Shown here piece after piece: positions 34,087 through 42,532 of a stretch of DNA of 64,000 nucleotides. The notes beneath the pieces were generated by a model. That model made no database searches. It was not told where the DNA came from and saw only the letters and a program-made list of their open reading frames with translations. Within the stretch, counting starts at the first letter, position 1, and each line of letters opens with the position of its first letter. Source of the stretch: Fidelibacterota bacterium. GTDB lineage: Bacteria > Fidelibacterota > Marinisomatia > Marinisomatales > TCS55. Made by a program: the position numbers and the translations under genes. The stretch lies in NCBI GenBank assembly GCA_014382015.1, contig JACNKN010000049.1, positions 78,894 through 142,893 of the forward strand, written 5' to 3'.

Positions 34087-35588
34087 TGACTCGATCTGCT
34101 TTTCTTCTAACTATTTTTTATTTATCAACTTTGTATCATCCAGTTAAAGGGGGAGAAGTTTTTGCTGATATTTGGATCCAAAATGGGGTGGTGATTGATG
34201 GTCTTGGAGGGCCTGCCTATAAAGCAGATATTCTCATTAAAGGCGATTCAATTTACTTGGTGGGGACATTGACAGAAAGTGTCGTTGCAACCGATACCGT
34301 TAATGCGATTGGAAAAGTGGTCACTCCCGGCTTCATTGATCCCCACGCTCACGGTTATCCGTTTCAAACACCTGATTTCAAAAACTTTACTTCCATGGGG
34401 GTTACCACAATTGCTTTAGGTCAGGATGGCTCCAGCCCGAATACACTTGAATTGACTCAATTGTTCGAAAATACCGATACACTTAAACTGGGACCTAATA
34501 TTGCATTTTTTATCGGTCATGGTACAATACGAAATTTGTCTGGAATCAAGTATAAAAAAAGTCCATCGAAAGTTGAAATCCAAAAAATGTCTCATTTACT
34601 CGCCGACGGAATGGCAGCAGGCGCATTCGGTCTGTCCACTGGATTAGAATATACACCTGGACGGTATTCCAACCAATTCGAATTGGATGAATTAGCCAAA
34701 GTCGTGGGACAATATGACGGATTAATTATGAGTCATATGCGTACAGAAAATGATGCGACAATGGAATCCGACTTGGCGGAATTATTCAGCCAAGGTGATT
34801 ATGCCAATATTCATGTTTCCCACATGAAAGTTGTATATGGTAAGGGGCCTGAGCGGGCTGAAGAAATCCTTCAATTATTGGATCAAAAAAGAGGGCAAAC
34901 ATCCTTCAATGTATCAGCGGATGTATATCCCTATTTTGCCAGTTACACAACTATCGGTATTCTGTTCCCCGAATATGCACTTGCACCCAATCATTATGGC
35001 ACCGAACGAAATAACAGACGAAATGATCTTCTAAAGTATGTGAGAGAAAAGGTAAACCGGCGTAATGGTCCGGTCGCCACACTTTTCGGTACGGAGCCAT
35101 ACACGGGCAATACACTTAAGCAAATATCCGACGAAATGGGTATCCCATTTGAAGAAGTGCTCGTTGATCATATAGGTCCAACAGGCGCCAGCGCTGCTTA
35201 TTTCTCCATGGATCGGGATTTGCAATATCGATTTTTAATAGACTCTATGGTAATGATTTCATCGGACGGGTCACCCACAATGCACCATCCCAGGGGCTAT
35301 GGTTCCTTTGCCAAGGTAATTGAGCAATTTGTTGTGAAAGATTCGTTACTTACATTAGAGGAAGCCATTCGAAAAATGACTGCCCTCCCGGCTCAAATAA
35401 TCGGCATAAAGAACAGGGGCATTCTCCGCTCAGGATTTAAAGCGGATATCCTTATTTTTAATCCTGATCGTGTCCATGCCAATGCCACATATGATTCACC
35501 CCATGAATTGGCCACGGGATTTGATTATGTCATCATTAACGGAAAGATAGACAAAGGTTATGGCCGGGTGTTACAAAAGGAAAAATAG
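34086..35588 (+). CDS. N-acyl-D-amino-acid deacylase-family amidohydrolase
   Basis: 500 aa. Seen: signal-like N-terminus (FLLTIFYLSTLYHPVKGG), VTPGFIDPHAHGYPF (HxH), GAFGLSTGLEYTPGRY, SHMRTEND, HVSHMKVVYGKG, and SSDGSPTMHHPRGYGSF with the metal-site Asp, followed by LEEAIRKMTALPAQIIGIKNRG. This is the D-aminoacylase/AMP-type amidohydrolase pattern: hydrolysis of N-acyl-D-amino acids to D-amino acid plus fatty or acetic acid. The export signal suggests action on D-amino acid derivatives of cell-wall origin. It directly abuts the VOC gene. Confidence 0.9.
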   Translation: MTRSAFLLTIFYLSTLYHPVKGGEVFADIWIQNGVVIDGLGGPAYKADILIKGDSIYLVGTLTESVVATDTVNAIGKVVTPGFIDPHAHGYPFQTPDFKNFTSMGVTTIALGQDGSSPNTLELTQLFENTDTLKLGPNIAFFIGHGTIRNLSGIKYKKSPSKVEIQKMSHLLADGMAAGAFGLSTGLEYTPGRYSNQFELDELAKVVGQYDGLIMSHMRTENDATMESDLAELFSQGDYANIHVSHMKVVYGKGPERAEEILQLLDQKRGQTSFNVSADVYPYFASYTTIGILFPEYALAPNHYGTERNNRRNDLLKYVREKVNRRNGPVATLFGTEPYTGNTLKQISDEMGIPFEEVLVDHIGPTGASAAYFSMDRDLQYRFLIDSMVMISSDGSPTMHHPRGYGSFAKVIEQFVVKDSLLTLEEAIRKMTALPAQIIGIKNRGILRSGFKADILIFNPDRVHANATYDSPHELATGFDYVIINGKIDKGYGRVLQKEK

Positions 35589-35930
35589 ATGGCTCTAAAA
35601 AACTTATCCCCCATGTTCTATACTGAAGCGATTGATGATACGGTAAAATTCTATTACAATATTCTATATTTTGAATGCGCCCATAATGATTCAACCCTAG
35701 GATGGGCCTCTGTAAAAAAGGATGGCGTGGAAATCATGTTCTGCCTACCCAACAGCCACATCCCGTTTGAAAAACCACAATTCACTGGTTCTATTTATAT
35801 TATCAGTGATAATGTGGATGCCATTTGGGAATCTATTAAAGAAAAAGTGACCGTGTGTTTCCCAATAGAAATTTTCGATTATGGCATGCGGGAATTTGCC
35901 ATTTTTGACAATAATGGCTACCTGATTTAA
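35589..35930 (+). CDS. VOC-family (glyoxalase/bleomycin-resistance-like) protein, shortened C-terminus
   Basis: 113 aa. Seen: LSPMFYTEAIDDTVKFYYN, GWASVKKDGVEIMFCLPN, GSIYIISDNVDAIWESIK and REFAIFDNNGYLI, one complete beta-alpha-beta-beta-beta pair. Family members normally end GYLxxFGQ; here the codon after I is TAA and the following bases in frame read FGQTKSF, so a CAA-to-TAA change probably removed seven residues. Metal ligands are only partly conserved. Last-but-one gene of the plus-strand block. Confidence 0.85.
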   Translation: MALKNLSPMFYTEAIDDTVKFYYNILYFECAHNDSTLGWASVKKDGVEIMFCLPNSHIPFEKPQFTGSIYIISDNVDAIWESIKEKVTVCFPIEIFDYGMREFAIFDNNGYLI

Positions 35931-35944
35931 TTCGGACAAACAAA

Positions 35945-36574
35945 ATCGTTTTAATTAAAGAAGCCTGTGTCGACACTTTAGCGGAAGCTCTTTTCACGGA
36001 ACAACAAGGGGCAAATCGGATTGAACTCTGTGCACAGTTGGATGAAGGTGGGCTATCGCCTACTCATGATTTAATTCAAAAAACCAATTTATCCCTTTCC
36101 ATCCCGATCAAAGTAATGATTCGACCTCGTGGTGGCAATTTTGTTTATTCTGATGATGAACTGAATACAATGGAGGATGAGATTAACCAGTGCAAAATCA
36201 TGGGAATTACCGAAATCGTTTTTGGTGTTTTAACCAAAGATAACACCATTGATTTTGACGTCACTCAAACGCTTGCAAAACGTGCTGTACCAATGAAAGT
36301 GACCTTTCATAAGGCAATTGATGAAGCACCAAACATATTATCAGAATTGAGAAAATTAAAATCAATTCCAGAGATCTCCAGTATATTGACTTCTGGTGGA
36401 CAAGCTACTGCCAAGGAAGGGGCTGAAGTTTTAAAGGAAATGATTCAAATTTCAGGGAATGATATTGTCATTATTCCTGCGGGGAAAATTACAGATGAAA
36501 ATATTAAAGAAATTCACGAATTGATAGGTGCCAATGAATATCACGGTCGTAAAATTGTGGGGGAACTCCCCTAA
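35945..36574 (+). CDS. cutC: CutC-family protein with no canonical start codon
   Basis: Seen: IVLIKEACVDTLAEALFTEQ, GANRIELCAQLDEGGLSP, PIKVMIRPRGGNFVYSDDE, VTFHKAIDEAP, SILTSGGQATAKEGAEVL and the C-terminal EYHGRKIV, a complete CutC TIM-barrel protein of about 209 aa (copper homeostasis by name; biochemical role unclear). The conserved N-terminus lies upstream of the first usable codon, a TTG at 36038, which would delete 31 residues including a core strand. Upstream in frame there is no ATG, GTG or TTG, only ATT or ATC. Either a lost ATG (pseudogene or assembly error) or a rare start. Converges on metG with 4 bp overlap. Confidence 0.82.
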   Translation: MVLIKEACVDTLAEALFTEQQGANRIELCAQLDEGGLSPTHDLIQKTNLSLSIPIKVMIRPRGGNFVYSDDELNTMEDEINQCKIMGITEIVFGVLTKDNTIDFDVTQTLAKRAVPMKVTFHKAIDEAPNILSELRKLKSIPEISSILTSGGQATAKEGAEVLKEMIQISGNDIVIIPAGKITDENIKEIHELIGANEYHGRKIVGELP

Positions 36575-38439
36575 TAAATTTGCATTCCGCTGGAGACTTG
36601 TTCGCCATCGATTGTAATTAATGTCAATTCTTTCCCCTTTTTGGCCGCCAACAACATACCATGTGATTCAATCCCAAAAATCGTTGCCGGTTTCAAATTC
36701 GTCACGACTACAACCATTTTACCCAGGAGTTCTTCTGGTGTATAATATTGAGCAATCCCAGAAATAATTTGCCTTTTCTCATCTCCAACCTCAACCTCAA
36801 TCTTCAATAATTTATCGGCACCGTCGACTTTTTCTGCTCGTAATACTTTTGCTGTTTGTAGATCCACATTTTTGAATTCATCAAATGTAATAACATTGCT
36901 CGGGCTAACACTCTTGGATTCAGTTTGGTTGGATTTTTTCAATTTTTTAACATCAATCCTTGGGAATAGGACATCATGCTGGTTGAGCTTATTTCCAGGT
37001 GTTAACCCACCCCAATCCAAACCAGACCCCTGAGCGTTAAATGTCTCCAACACTACCTTTGTTCGATTTGGCATAACCGGATCCAGCAATACGGCACTCA
37101 CCCGCAATGCTTCAGCCGCAGTAAATAAAACTTTCCCCGTAGCGTTTAAATCTTCTTTAGCCATTTTCCACGGAGCTTTGGTTTCCATATATTTATTCAC
37201 ACTCCGTACAAATTGAAGCGTTGATTCAATGGCATCATTCACTCTCATGGTTTCTATTTGATCCCATACTTCCGCCACCACTTTTATCCCGTTTTCTTTG
37301 ATAACAATGCCTTCAGGAGAATCATCTTCTTCCTTTGGGATTTTCCCTTCAAAAAACTTATTTAAAAGGTTTGAAACTCGGCTCAACAGGTTTCCGAAAT
37401 CATTTGCAAGGTCACTGTTATAGCGCTTGATGAAGGATTCCATGGTAAAGCTGGCATCCTGGCCCAATACCATTTCCCGCATGAGATAGTAACGGACAGG
37501 GTCCACACCATATTCCTCAATAAGATCAAGAGGATCCACCACATTTCCCAAAGACTTACTCATTTTGGATTCACCGCTGAGCCACCATCCATGGGCAAAA
37601 ATGCCCAGAGGCAGCGGCAATTTCGCCGACATCAACATGGTAGGCCAATAGACGGAATGGGTGGTCAAAATATCTTTGCCAATCAAATGATAATTGGCGG
37701 GCCAGTATTTTTTAAAGTTTGGGTCATGCACATTGTAACCCACAGCGGTTACATAATTAATCAGGGCATCAAACCAAACATAGGTTACATAATTTGAATC
37801 AAATGGTAATTCAATCCCCCAGTTCAACCGTGATTTTGGGCGAGAAATACATAGATCACCTAATGGCTTTTTCAAAAATCCCAGAACTTCATTTTTTCGA
37901 TGTTCTGGTTGAATAAATCCGGGATTATTATTTATATGATCAATCAGGGGTTGTTGATATTGTGACATTTTAAAGAAATAATTCTTTTCCTTAATATTCT
38001 TGATATCTCTGAATTCCCCAGACTCTGCTTCTTTCTCCGTAATAAACCTTTCTTCTGATACAGAGTAAAGCCCTTCATATTCATCTTCATAAATATCGCC
38101 ATTATCGAAAACTTCCTGAAGAATTTTTTGAACCACTTCCACATGCCGTTTTTCCGTCGTACGAATAAAATCATCATTCTGAATATGAAGTTTTTCCCAT
38201 AATTCGAGAAATCTCGGGGCCATTTCATCGCAGTGGTGTTTTGGGGCTACACCTCGTTGTTCGGCGGCTTGCTGCACTTTTTGGCCATGTTCATCCAGGC
38301 CTGTGAGGAAAAAGACATCTTCACCCGCCGTTCGGTGAAATCTTGTTAAAACATCAGCCAATATCGTCGTATATGCATGACCAATATGGGGTTTATCGTT
38401 AACATAATAAATGGGTGTAGTGAGATAAAAAGTGTTCAT
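36571..38439 (-). CDS. metG: Methionyl-tRNA synthetase with C-terminal tRNA-binding domain
   Basis: 622 aa. Charges tRNA-Met with methionine. Seen: YVNDKPHIGHAYTTILADVL (HIGH), FLTGLDEHGQK, ENPGFIQPEHRKNEV-type region, WFDALINYVTAVGYN, GESKMSKSLGNVVDP (KMSKS), an anticodon domain, and a C-terminal OB-fold EMAPII-like domain from about residue 515 (FKNVDLQTAKVLRAEKVDGA...SHGMLLAA). The usual CxxC zinc knuckle is replaced by YSVSEERF. Overlaps holB by 4 bp. Confidence 0.97.
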   Translation of the reverse strand: MNTFYLTTPIYYVNDKPHIGHAYTTILADVLTRFHRTAGEDVFFLTGLDEHGQKVQQAAEQRGVAPKHHCDEMAPRFLELWEKLHIQNDDFIRTTEKRHVEVVQKILQEVFDNGDIYEDEYEGLYSVSEERFITEKEAESGEFRDIKNIKEKNYFFKMSQYQQPLIDHINNNPGFIQPEHRKNEVLGFLKKPLGDLCISRPKSRLNWGIELPFDSNYVTYVWFDALINYVTAVGYNVHDPNFKKYWPANYHLIGKDILTTHSVYWPTMLMSAKLPLPLGIFAHGWWLSGESKMSKSLGNVVDPLDLIEEYGVDPVRYYLMREMVLGQDASFTMESFIKRYNSDLANDFGNLLSRVSNLLNKFFEGKIPKEEDDSPEGIVIKENGIKVVAEVWDQIETMRVNDAIESTLQFVRSVNKYMETKAPWKMAKEDLNATGKVLFTAAEALRVSAVLLDPVMPNRTKVVLETFNAQGSGLDWGGLTPGNKLNQHDVLFPRIDVKKLKKSNQTESKSVSPSNVITFDEFKNVDLQTAKVLRAEKVDGADKLLKIEVEVGDEKRQIISGIAQYYTPEELLGKMVVVVTNLKPATIFGIESHGMLLAAKKGKELTLITIDGEQVSSGMQIY

Positions 38440-39581
38440 GTGACGGATAAAGGTATTTTGCCTTTTAAAAGTTCTTGAACCGTAATTAACAGGTTGGTCA
38501 AAGTTAAGGGTGCGTACAAATTACGTGCCAGTGATTCAGTAGTTTCTTCCAGAACTTTATTGATTTCTCCTAAATCTGCATGAGGATAAGTATCATTAAA
38601 TTTCTTCAGAGATTCTGTTATTCCCGGTAAGAGATGGTTTGTTTTACCGTCTGTTTTCATTCGGTATGCCTGATGAAACCAGAGTTGGAGCAAATATATT
38701 TTAAATTTAAAATCCTCCGGTTTTCGGGAAGCTAACATTGCATTGTTGTTAATAAAATCCCGCCAACCTTTTTCATTGACCCGTATCATCATTTTAGCCA
38801 ATGCCTCTGCTTCATCCAAAATATCATCGGTTGAATGATCGGCTAATTCTCTAGCTAAATGTATATCACCATTCGCGATAATTGAAGCTTGGGCAGCAAG
38901 GATATTATCAAACTCATCATTTTCCAAAATTAATCGGATTTTTTCGCGACTTAAAGTGGGAAAATTGATGGGTTGGCATCGACTAATCACTGTCGGCAAT
39001 AAAGCTGATTTTTTATCCGATACCAATATAAGCGTTGTGTTTGGGGGTGGTTCTTCTAAAATTTTTAATAATGCATTTGCTGATTCACCCATGCCTTCTG
39101 ATAAGAGGTGGGCATCAAAAATAATAACGACTTTTCTGCCATTAGACAGGGATTTAAGATAAATGTTTCGGCGTAAATCCCGAATAGAATTAATGGTAAT
39201 ACGCCGGGCTGAAGGGACTTGAATTTTGTAAAATGGATCGGTGCCTTTATTCAACATTGCACTGCTTAAATATTCAAAATCTTCCTTTTTAAGACTGTCC
39301 AGTGGATCGGAGCTTTGGCTTGATTTATCACTCCCGGGAAGTGGAACAATCAGTTTAAAGTTTGGGTGTTGAAGGGAATAAAATTTTGTACAGGACGGGC
39401 AATCATTACATGGTATATCCCCTGGATTGTCGCAATTCAATAGCTTTGCAAATTCGATGGCACCCCATTCTTTGCCACATCCTCTTGGCCCCACGAATAA
39501 ATATGCACTTCCAATTCGCATGTTGGATTTTGCCCGAAGAAGGCGTTCCCAAACATTGGGTTGATAATCTCTAAAAATCAT
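38436..39581 (-). CDS. holB: DNA polymerase III subunit delta'
   Basis: 381 aa from the ATG at 39581, which overlaps the stop of the upstream gene (ATGA). Clamp-loader subunit in the replisome. Seen: GSAYLFVGPRGCGKEWGA (P-loop with Glu instead of Ser/Thr after GK, consistent with an ATPase-inactive delta'), a zinc module CNDCPSCTKFYSLQHPN, VVIIFDAHLLSEGMGESANA, KILEEPPPNTTLILVSDK and SRCQPINFP (SRC arginine-finger motif). The helical collar domain fills the C-terminus. Confidence 0.93.
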   Translation of the reverse strand: MIFRDYQPNVWERLLRAKSNMRIGSAYLFVGPRGCGKEWGAIEFAKLLNCDNPGDIPCNDCPSCTKFYSLQHPNFKLIVPLPGSDKSSQSSDPLDSLKKEDFEYLSSAMLNKGTDPFYKIQVPSARRITINSIRDLRRNIYLKSLSNGRKVVIIFDAHLLSEGMGESANALLKILEEPPPNTTLILVSDKKSALLPTVISRCQPINFPTLSREKIRLILENDEFDNILAAQASIIANGDIHLARELADHSTDDILDEAEALAKMMIRVNEKGWRDFINNNAMLASRKPEDFKFKIYLLQLWFHQAYRMKTDGKTNHLLPGITESLKKFNDTYPHADLGEINKVLEETTESLARNLYAPLTLTNLLITVQELLKGKIPLSVT

Positions 39582-40774
39582 TTTTTTCTTAACCATTTTT
39601 CAGGGTTCAGCTTTTTCCCTTCACCATAAATTTCGAAATGAAGTTGAGAACCATTTATAGAGCCTGAATCACCCATATAGGCGATTACATCACCTGCACG
39701 AACTTCACTATCTTCATGGATTTCTACATTGGTTACATGGCTATAAACTGTATAAAACCCATTACCATGATCCACAATTATTGTTGTCCCAAACCCCCGG
39801 ATAAAGGTTATTGTTGTAACAATACCTCCCAGAACGACTCGAATTTCTGACCCTGGTTTTCCTTTGATATCAATCCCGGGATTTTCTGTGGTTGTTTTTA
39901 GTTTGGGATTCCATTGCCGCCCATATTTTGTAATCACCCTCCCCTCTGCCGGCCATGCCAATTGGCCTTTCAATTTAGGGAATTCTTTAGCTTTGAGTGC
40001 CATTTGCTGTTTTCTTATCCGTTCTTCCCGTTCTGCTCGGGCAATATCATCACGAATTTTTTTAATGATGGATTCTAATTGTTTAACACCTACCTGTTTT
40101 TCTGTAAGATATGTTTTTAAATCTTTTTGACTTCGGCGAATTTTGGTTAACTCCCTTTGTTCTCTTCTTTTTTTGTCTCTCACTTGGGACAACGTTTTTT
40201 CCCGTTCCCTTTTTAGCCGGCGTTTTTTTCGAAGTGCAGACTCCAAGTTCAATTTCTGTCTCCCGATTTCAATCAATAGAGATCGTATTGTATCATATGT
40301 TTTTTGGTCTAAATCAGAAATAATTTTTAAATATTTCGTCCTGTAAACAGCTTGCCGCCAGGAAGTAGAACTGAAAATTTTCCCTAAATTTGATAATTGT
40401 CCTTTTTTATACATTTTGACCAGTCGCCTTGCATAACGAACCCTAAGTGTATCCAATTCAATTTCACTTTGGGAAATTTGCTTCGTGGTCCTATAAATAT
40501 CTGCAACAAGCAATTTTTCTTCTTTTTTAATTTCTTTCAACAATCTTTGCAGGAGAGAAATTTCTTCAGAAAGGTTTGAAACACGACGAATAGAAGATTT
40601 TTCTTTTTTACTTTCGGATTGAATACGTTTCTTAGTCGCTTCTATTTCATTACGTAGGGATTGAATGGCGTTGCTTTGAGCCCTTAATTCCTGATTATAA
40701 TCCTGGGAATCCTTCTGCGCCCAACAGAACGGAACCATAATGATGGATAAAATGATAATAAATTGCCGAAACAT
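39578..40774 (-). CDS. EnvC-like murein hydrolase activator (coiled coil plus LytM/M23)
   Basis: 398 aa. Seen: signal peptide (FIIILSIIMVPFCWA), a long basic/acidic coiled coil from about residue 25 to 265, then a LytM domain GRVITKYGRQW...PGIDIKG...VDHGNGFYTVYSHV...LHFEIYGEGKKLNPEKWL. The first zinc ligand (His before GID) is Asn, while the YSH and HFEI positions are kept. Such degenerate LytM domains act as activators of cell-wall amidases at the division site, not as peptidases. No ftsEX partner in the window. Overlaps holB by 4 bp. Confidence 0.92.
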   Translation of the reverse strand: MFRQFIIILSIIMVPFCWAQKDSQDYNQELRAQSNAIQSLRNEIEATKKRIQSESKKEKSSIRRVSNLSEEISLLQRLLKEIKKEEKLLVADIYRTTKQISQSEIELDTLRVRYARRLVKMYKKGQLSNLGKIFSSTSWRQAVYRTKYLKIISDLDQKTYDTIRSLLIEIGRQKLNLESALRKKRRLKREREKTLSQVRDKKRREQRELTKIRRSQKDLKTYLTEKQVGVKQLESIIKKIRDDIARAEREERIRKQQMALKAKEFPKLKGQLAWPAEGRVITKYGRQWNPKLKTTTENPGIDIKGKPGSEIRVVLGGIVTTITFIRGFGTTIIVDHGNGFYTVYSHVTNVEIHEDSEVRAGDVIAYMGDSGSINGSQLHFEIYGEGKKLNPEKWLRKK

Positions 40775-40891
40775 TATCCCTAAAAATACCCCTTCATTTG
40801 ACGATAGGTCAATTTTATTGTCAAAATGTCTTTACTTGAATTAATTACAGTAATTTGACTAACATCTGCCTTCTAATTAAAGGAGTCTATT

Positions 40892-41404
40892 TTGAAAAGC
40901 GCAAAATGGGAGAACATTTTTAAAGGGTGGAATCGTACTGAAAGCGAAACGGTTCTCACACTTAAACAAGTACCCATATTCAGAGATTTTTCCGATAAAG
41001 AATTTTCGGAGGTGGAAAAATTGATTCACCATCGTAATTACAGCACTGGGGAATTTGTATTTAAGAACCGCGCGCCCGGTGAGGGGATGTATATCATCAT
41101 GCATGGGGCAGTCAAAATTACGATTGGAACACGGGCTGAGAATGAAAATATTTTAGCTGAATTAGGGGAAGGTGATTTTTTTGGTGAATTATCCTTATTT
41201 GATGATGAACCACGATCCGCCAATGCGATTGCCACTAAGGATTCAGAATTATTGGGTCTATTTGAACAGGATCTGTTGACACTCCAGGCACGAAATCCCG
41301 TTTTGGGTCAAAAAATCCTGTTAAACTTAGGCCGTGTATTAGGTGAACGACTCCGAGGCACAAACAACTTACTCATCAGAGCACAAGCTGAAAAATCCGA
41401 ATAG
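40892..41404 (+). CDS. Cyclic-nucleotide-binding domain protein without DNA-binding domain
   Basis: 170 aa. Start is TTG at 40892, placed 7 nt after AAGGAG. Seen: LKQVPIFRDFSDKEFSEVEK, GEFVFKNRAPGEGMYIIMHG, and the phosphate-binding cassette GDFFGELSLFDDEPRSANAI. The domain is complete (about residues 25-145) but the C-terminal helix-turn-helix of Crp/Fnr factors is absent, only a helix GQKILLNLGRVLGERLRG remains. Likely a ligand-binding regulatory module for a partner; it is followed directly by the AI-2E-family permease gene. Confidence 0.88.
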   Translation: MKSAKWENIFKGWNRTESETVLTLKQVPIFRDFSDKEFSEVEKLIHHRNYSTGEFVFKNRAPGEGMYIIMHGAVKITIGTRAENENILAELGEGDFFGELSLFDDEPRSANAIATKDSELLGLFEQDLLTLQARNPVLGQKILLNLGRVLGERLRGTNNLLIRAQAEKSE

Positions 41405-41408
41405 TCCC

Positions 41409-42527
41409 GTGGTAAATCAAAAAAATTATTTTCAGCTCATTTACCGAATCATCGTTGGCCTCATTGCCCTTTGGTTTCTATCTATTATTTGGCCCTTTAT
41501 CTCCCAAGTGGTTCTCATGCTTGTATTTGCCTTTTTGTTTACCACTGTTTTGCTTTCCGGTGTAGATGCTTTAGAAAGGAAAATCGGAAGCCGGGGATTA
41601 TCTGTTCTGGTGGTGGTCATCATTCTTCTCGGGGGCATTGGTACTTTTATCGGTAGTTTCATTTCGCAAATGTCCAAGCAGGCCGTGGAATTTTCCAGTC
41701 GAATTGACAAGGATACCTTAACTCAGGAATTTAAAACACTGGGAGAAAAATTCACATCTGCCATGCCTGATTTTCTTCAAAATATGCAGCCTTCCAATGG
41801 AGACACGGCTGGGAAACTCAGTGAAATCATCAATACAGTTGTAGGGTCTTTGGCATCCATGGCGGGTGCAATTGGGAATTTTTTCTTTATCGCCGCTATG
41901 GTATTCATCTTCACAATCATTTTATTAGCTGAATATCACGGATTCAGAAAGTCATTGGTGGGTGTAATCCCGAATAAATATTTTGAAGTGGGGCTTAAAC
42001 TAATTTACAATATTGAAAAATCGGTATCCAGTTATTTACGTGGGCAATTTCTTTCTGCCGCCAGCGTTGCTGCCATGTCGGTAACAGGACTTTTAATCCT
42101 TAACTTTTTTGGTGCCAATCTAACCCTGACTGTTTTTATTGGTATTATCGCCGGTTTAGCCAATCTAATTCCCCTGATTGGACCTTTCGTAGGCATGATC
42201 CCGGCCATCTTGATTGCTTTTATGAATAATATCGGGAATGATGCGGCGATGGCTCACCAGTTGTTCGGAGTCATTCCATCACCATTTTATTTGCTCGATA
42301 TTGTACTTATGTTTTTAATCGTTCAACAAATTGAAGGCAATTTAATTACACCCGCTCTTGTAGGGAAAAGTGTCGGCCTGCATCCCATAATCGTCATGAT
42401 ATCGTTATTAATTGGTGGAACTATATTGGGACCCTTAGGAATGTTATTTGCTGTCCCAGCAACAGGCGTTTTAAAAGTTGTATTACAAGAAATTTCTTTT
42501 GTCAGAAAAAACGCTCACCTTTTATGA
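41409..42527 (+). CDS. AI-2E family (PerM/YdiK-like) transporter
   Basis: About 372 aa from a GTG at 41409, 4 bp after the preceding stop; the frame is open into that gene (GTG at 41343), which is less likely. Seen: eight predicted transmembrane helices, a long soluble loop after helix 3 (about residues 85-140), YLRGQFLSAASVAAMSVTGL, GIIAGLANLIPLIGPFVGMIPAI and GLHPIIVMISLLIGGTILGPLGMLFAVP, the family signatures. Members export AI-2 or act as Na+/H+ antiporters. Coupled to the cNMP-binding protein gene. Confidence 0.92.
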   Translation: MVNQKNYFQLIYRIIVGLIALWFLSIIWPFISQVVLMLVFAFLFTTVLLSGVDALERKIGSRGLSVLVVVIILLGGIGTFIGSFISQMSKQAVEFSSRIDKDTLTQEFKTLGEKFTSAMPDFLQNMQPSNGDTAGKLSEIINTVVGSLASMAGAIGNFFFIAAMVFIFTIILLAEYHGFRKSLVGVIPNKYFEVGLKLIYNIEKSVSSYLRGQFLSAASVAAMSVTGLLILNFFGANLTLTVFIGIIAGLANLIPLIGPFVGMIPAILIAFMNNIGNDAAMAHQLFGVIPSPFYLLDIVLMFLIVQQIEGNLITPALVGKSVGLHPIIVMISLLIGGTILGPLGMLFAVPATGVLKVVLQEISFVRKNAHLL

Positions 42528-42532
42528 CCACT

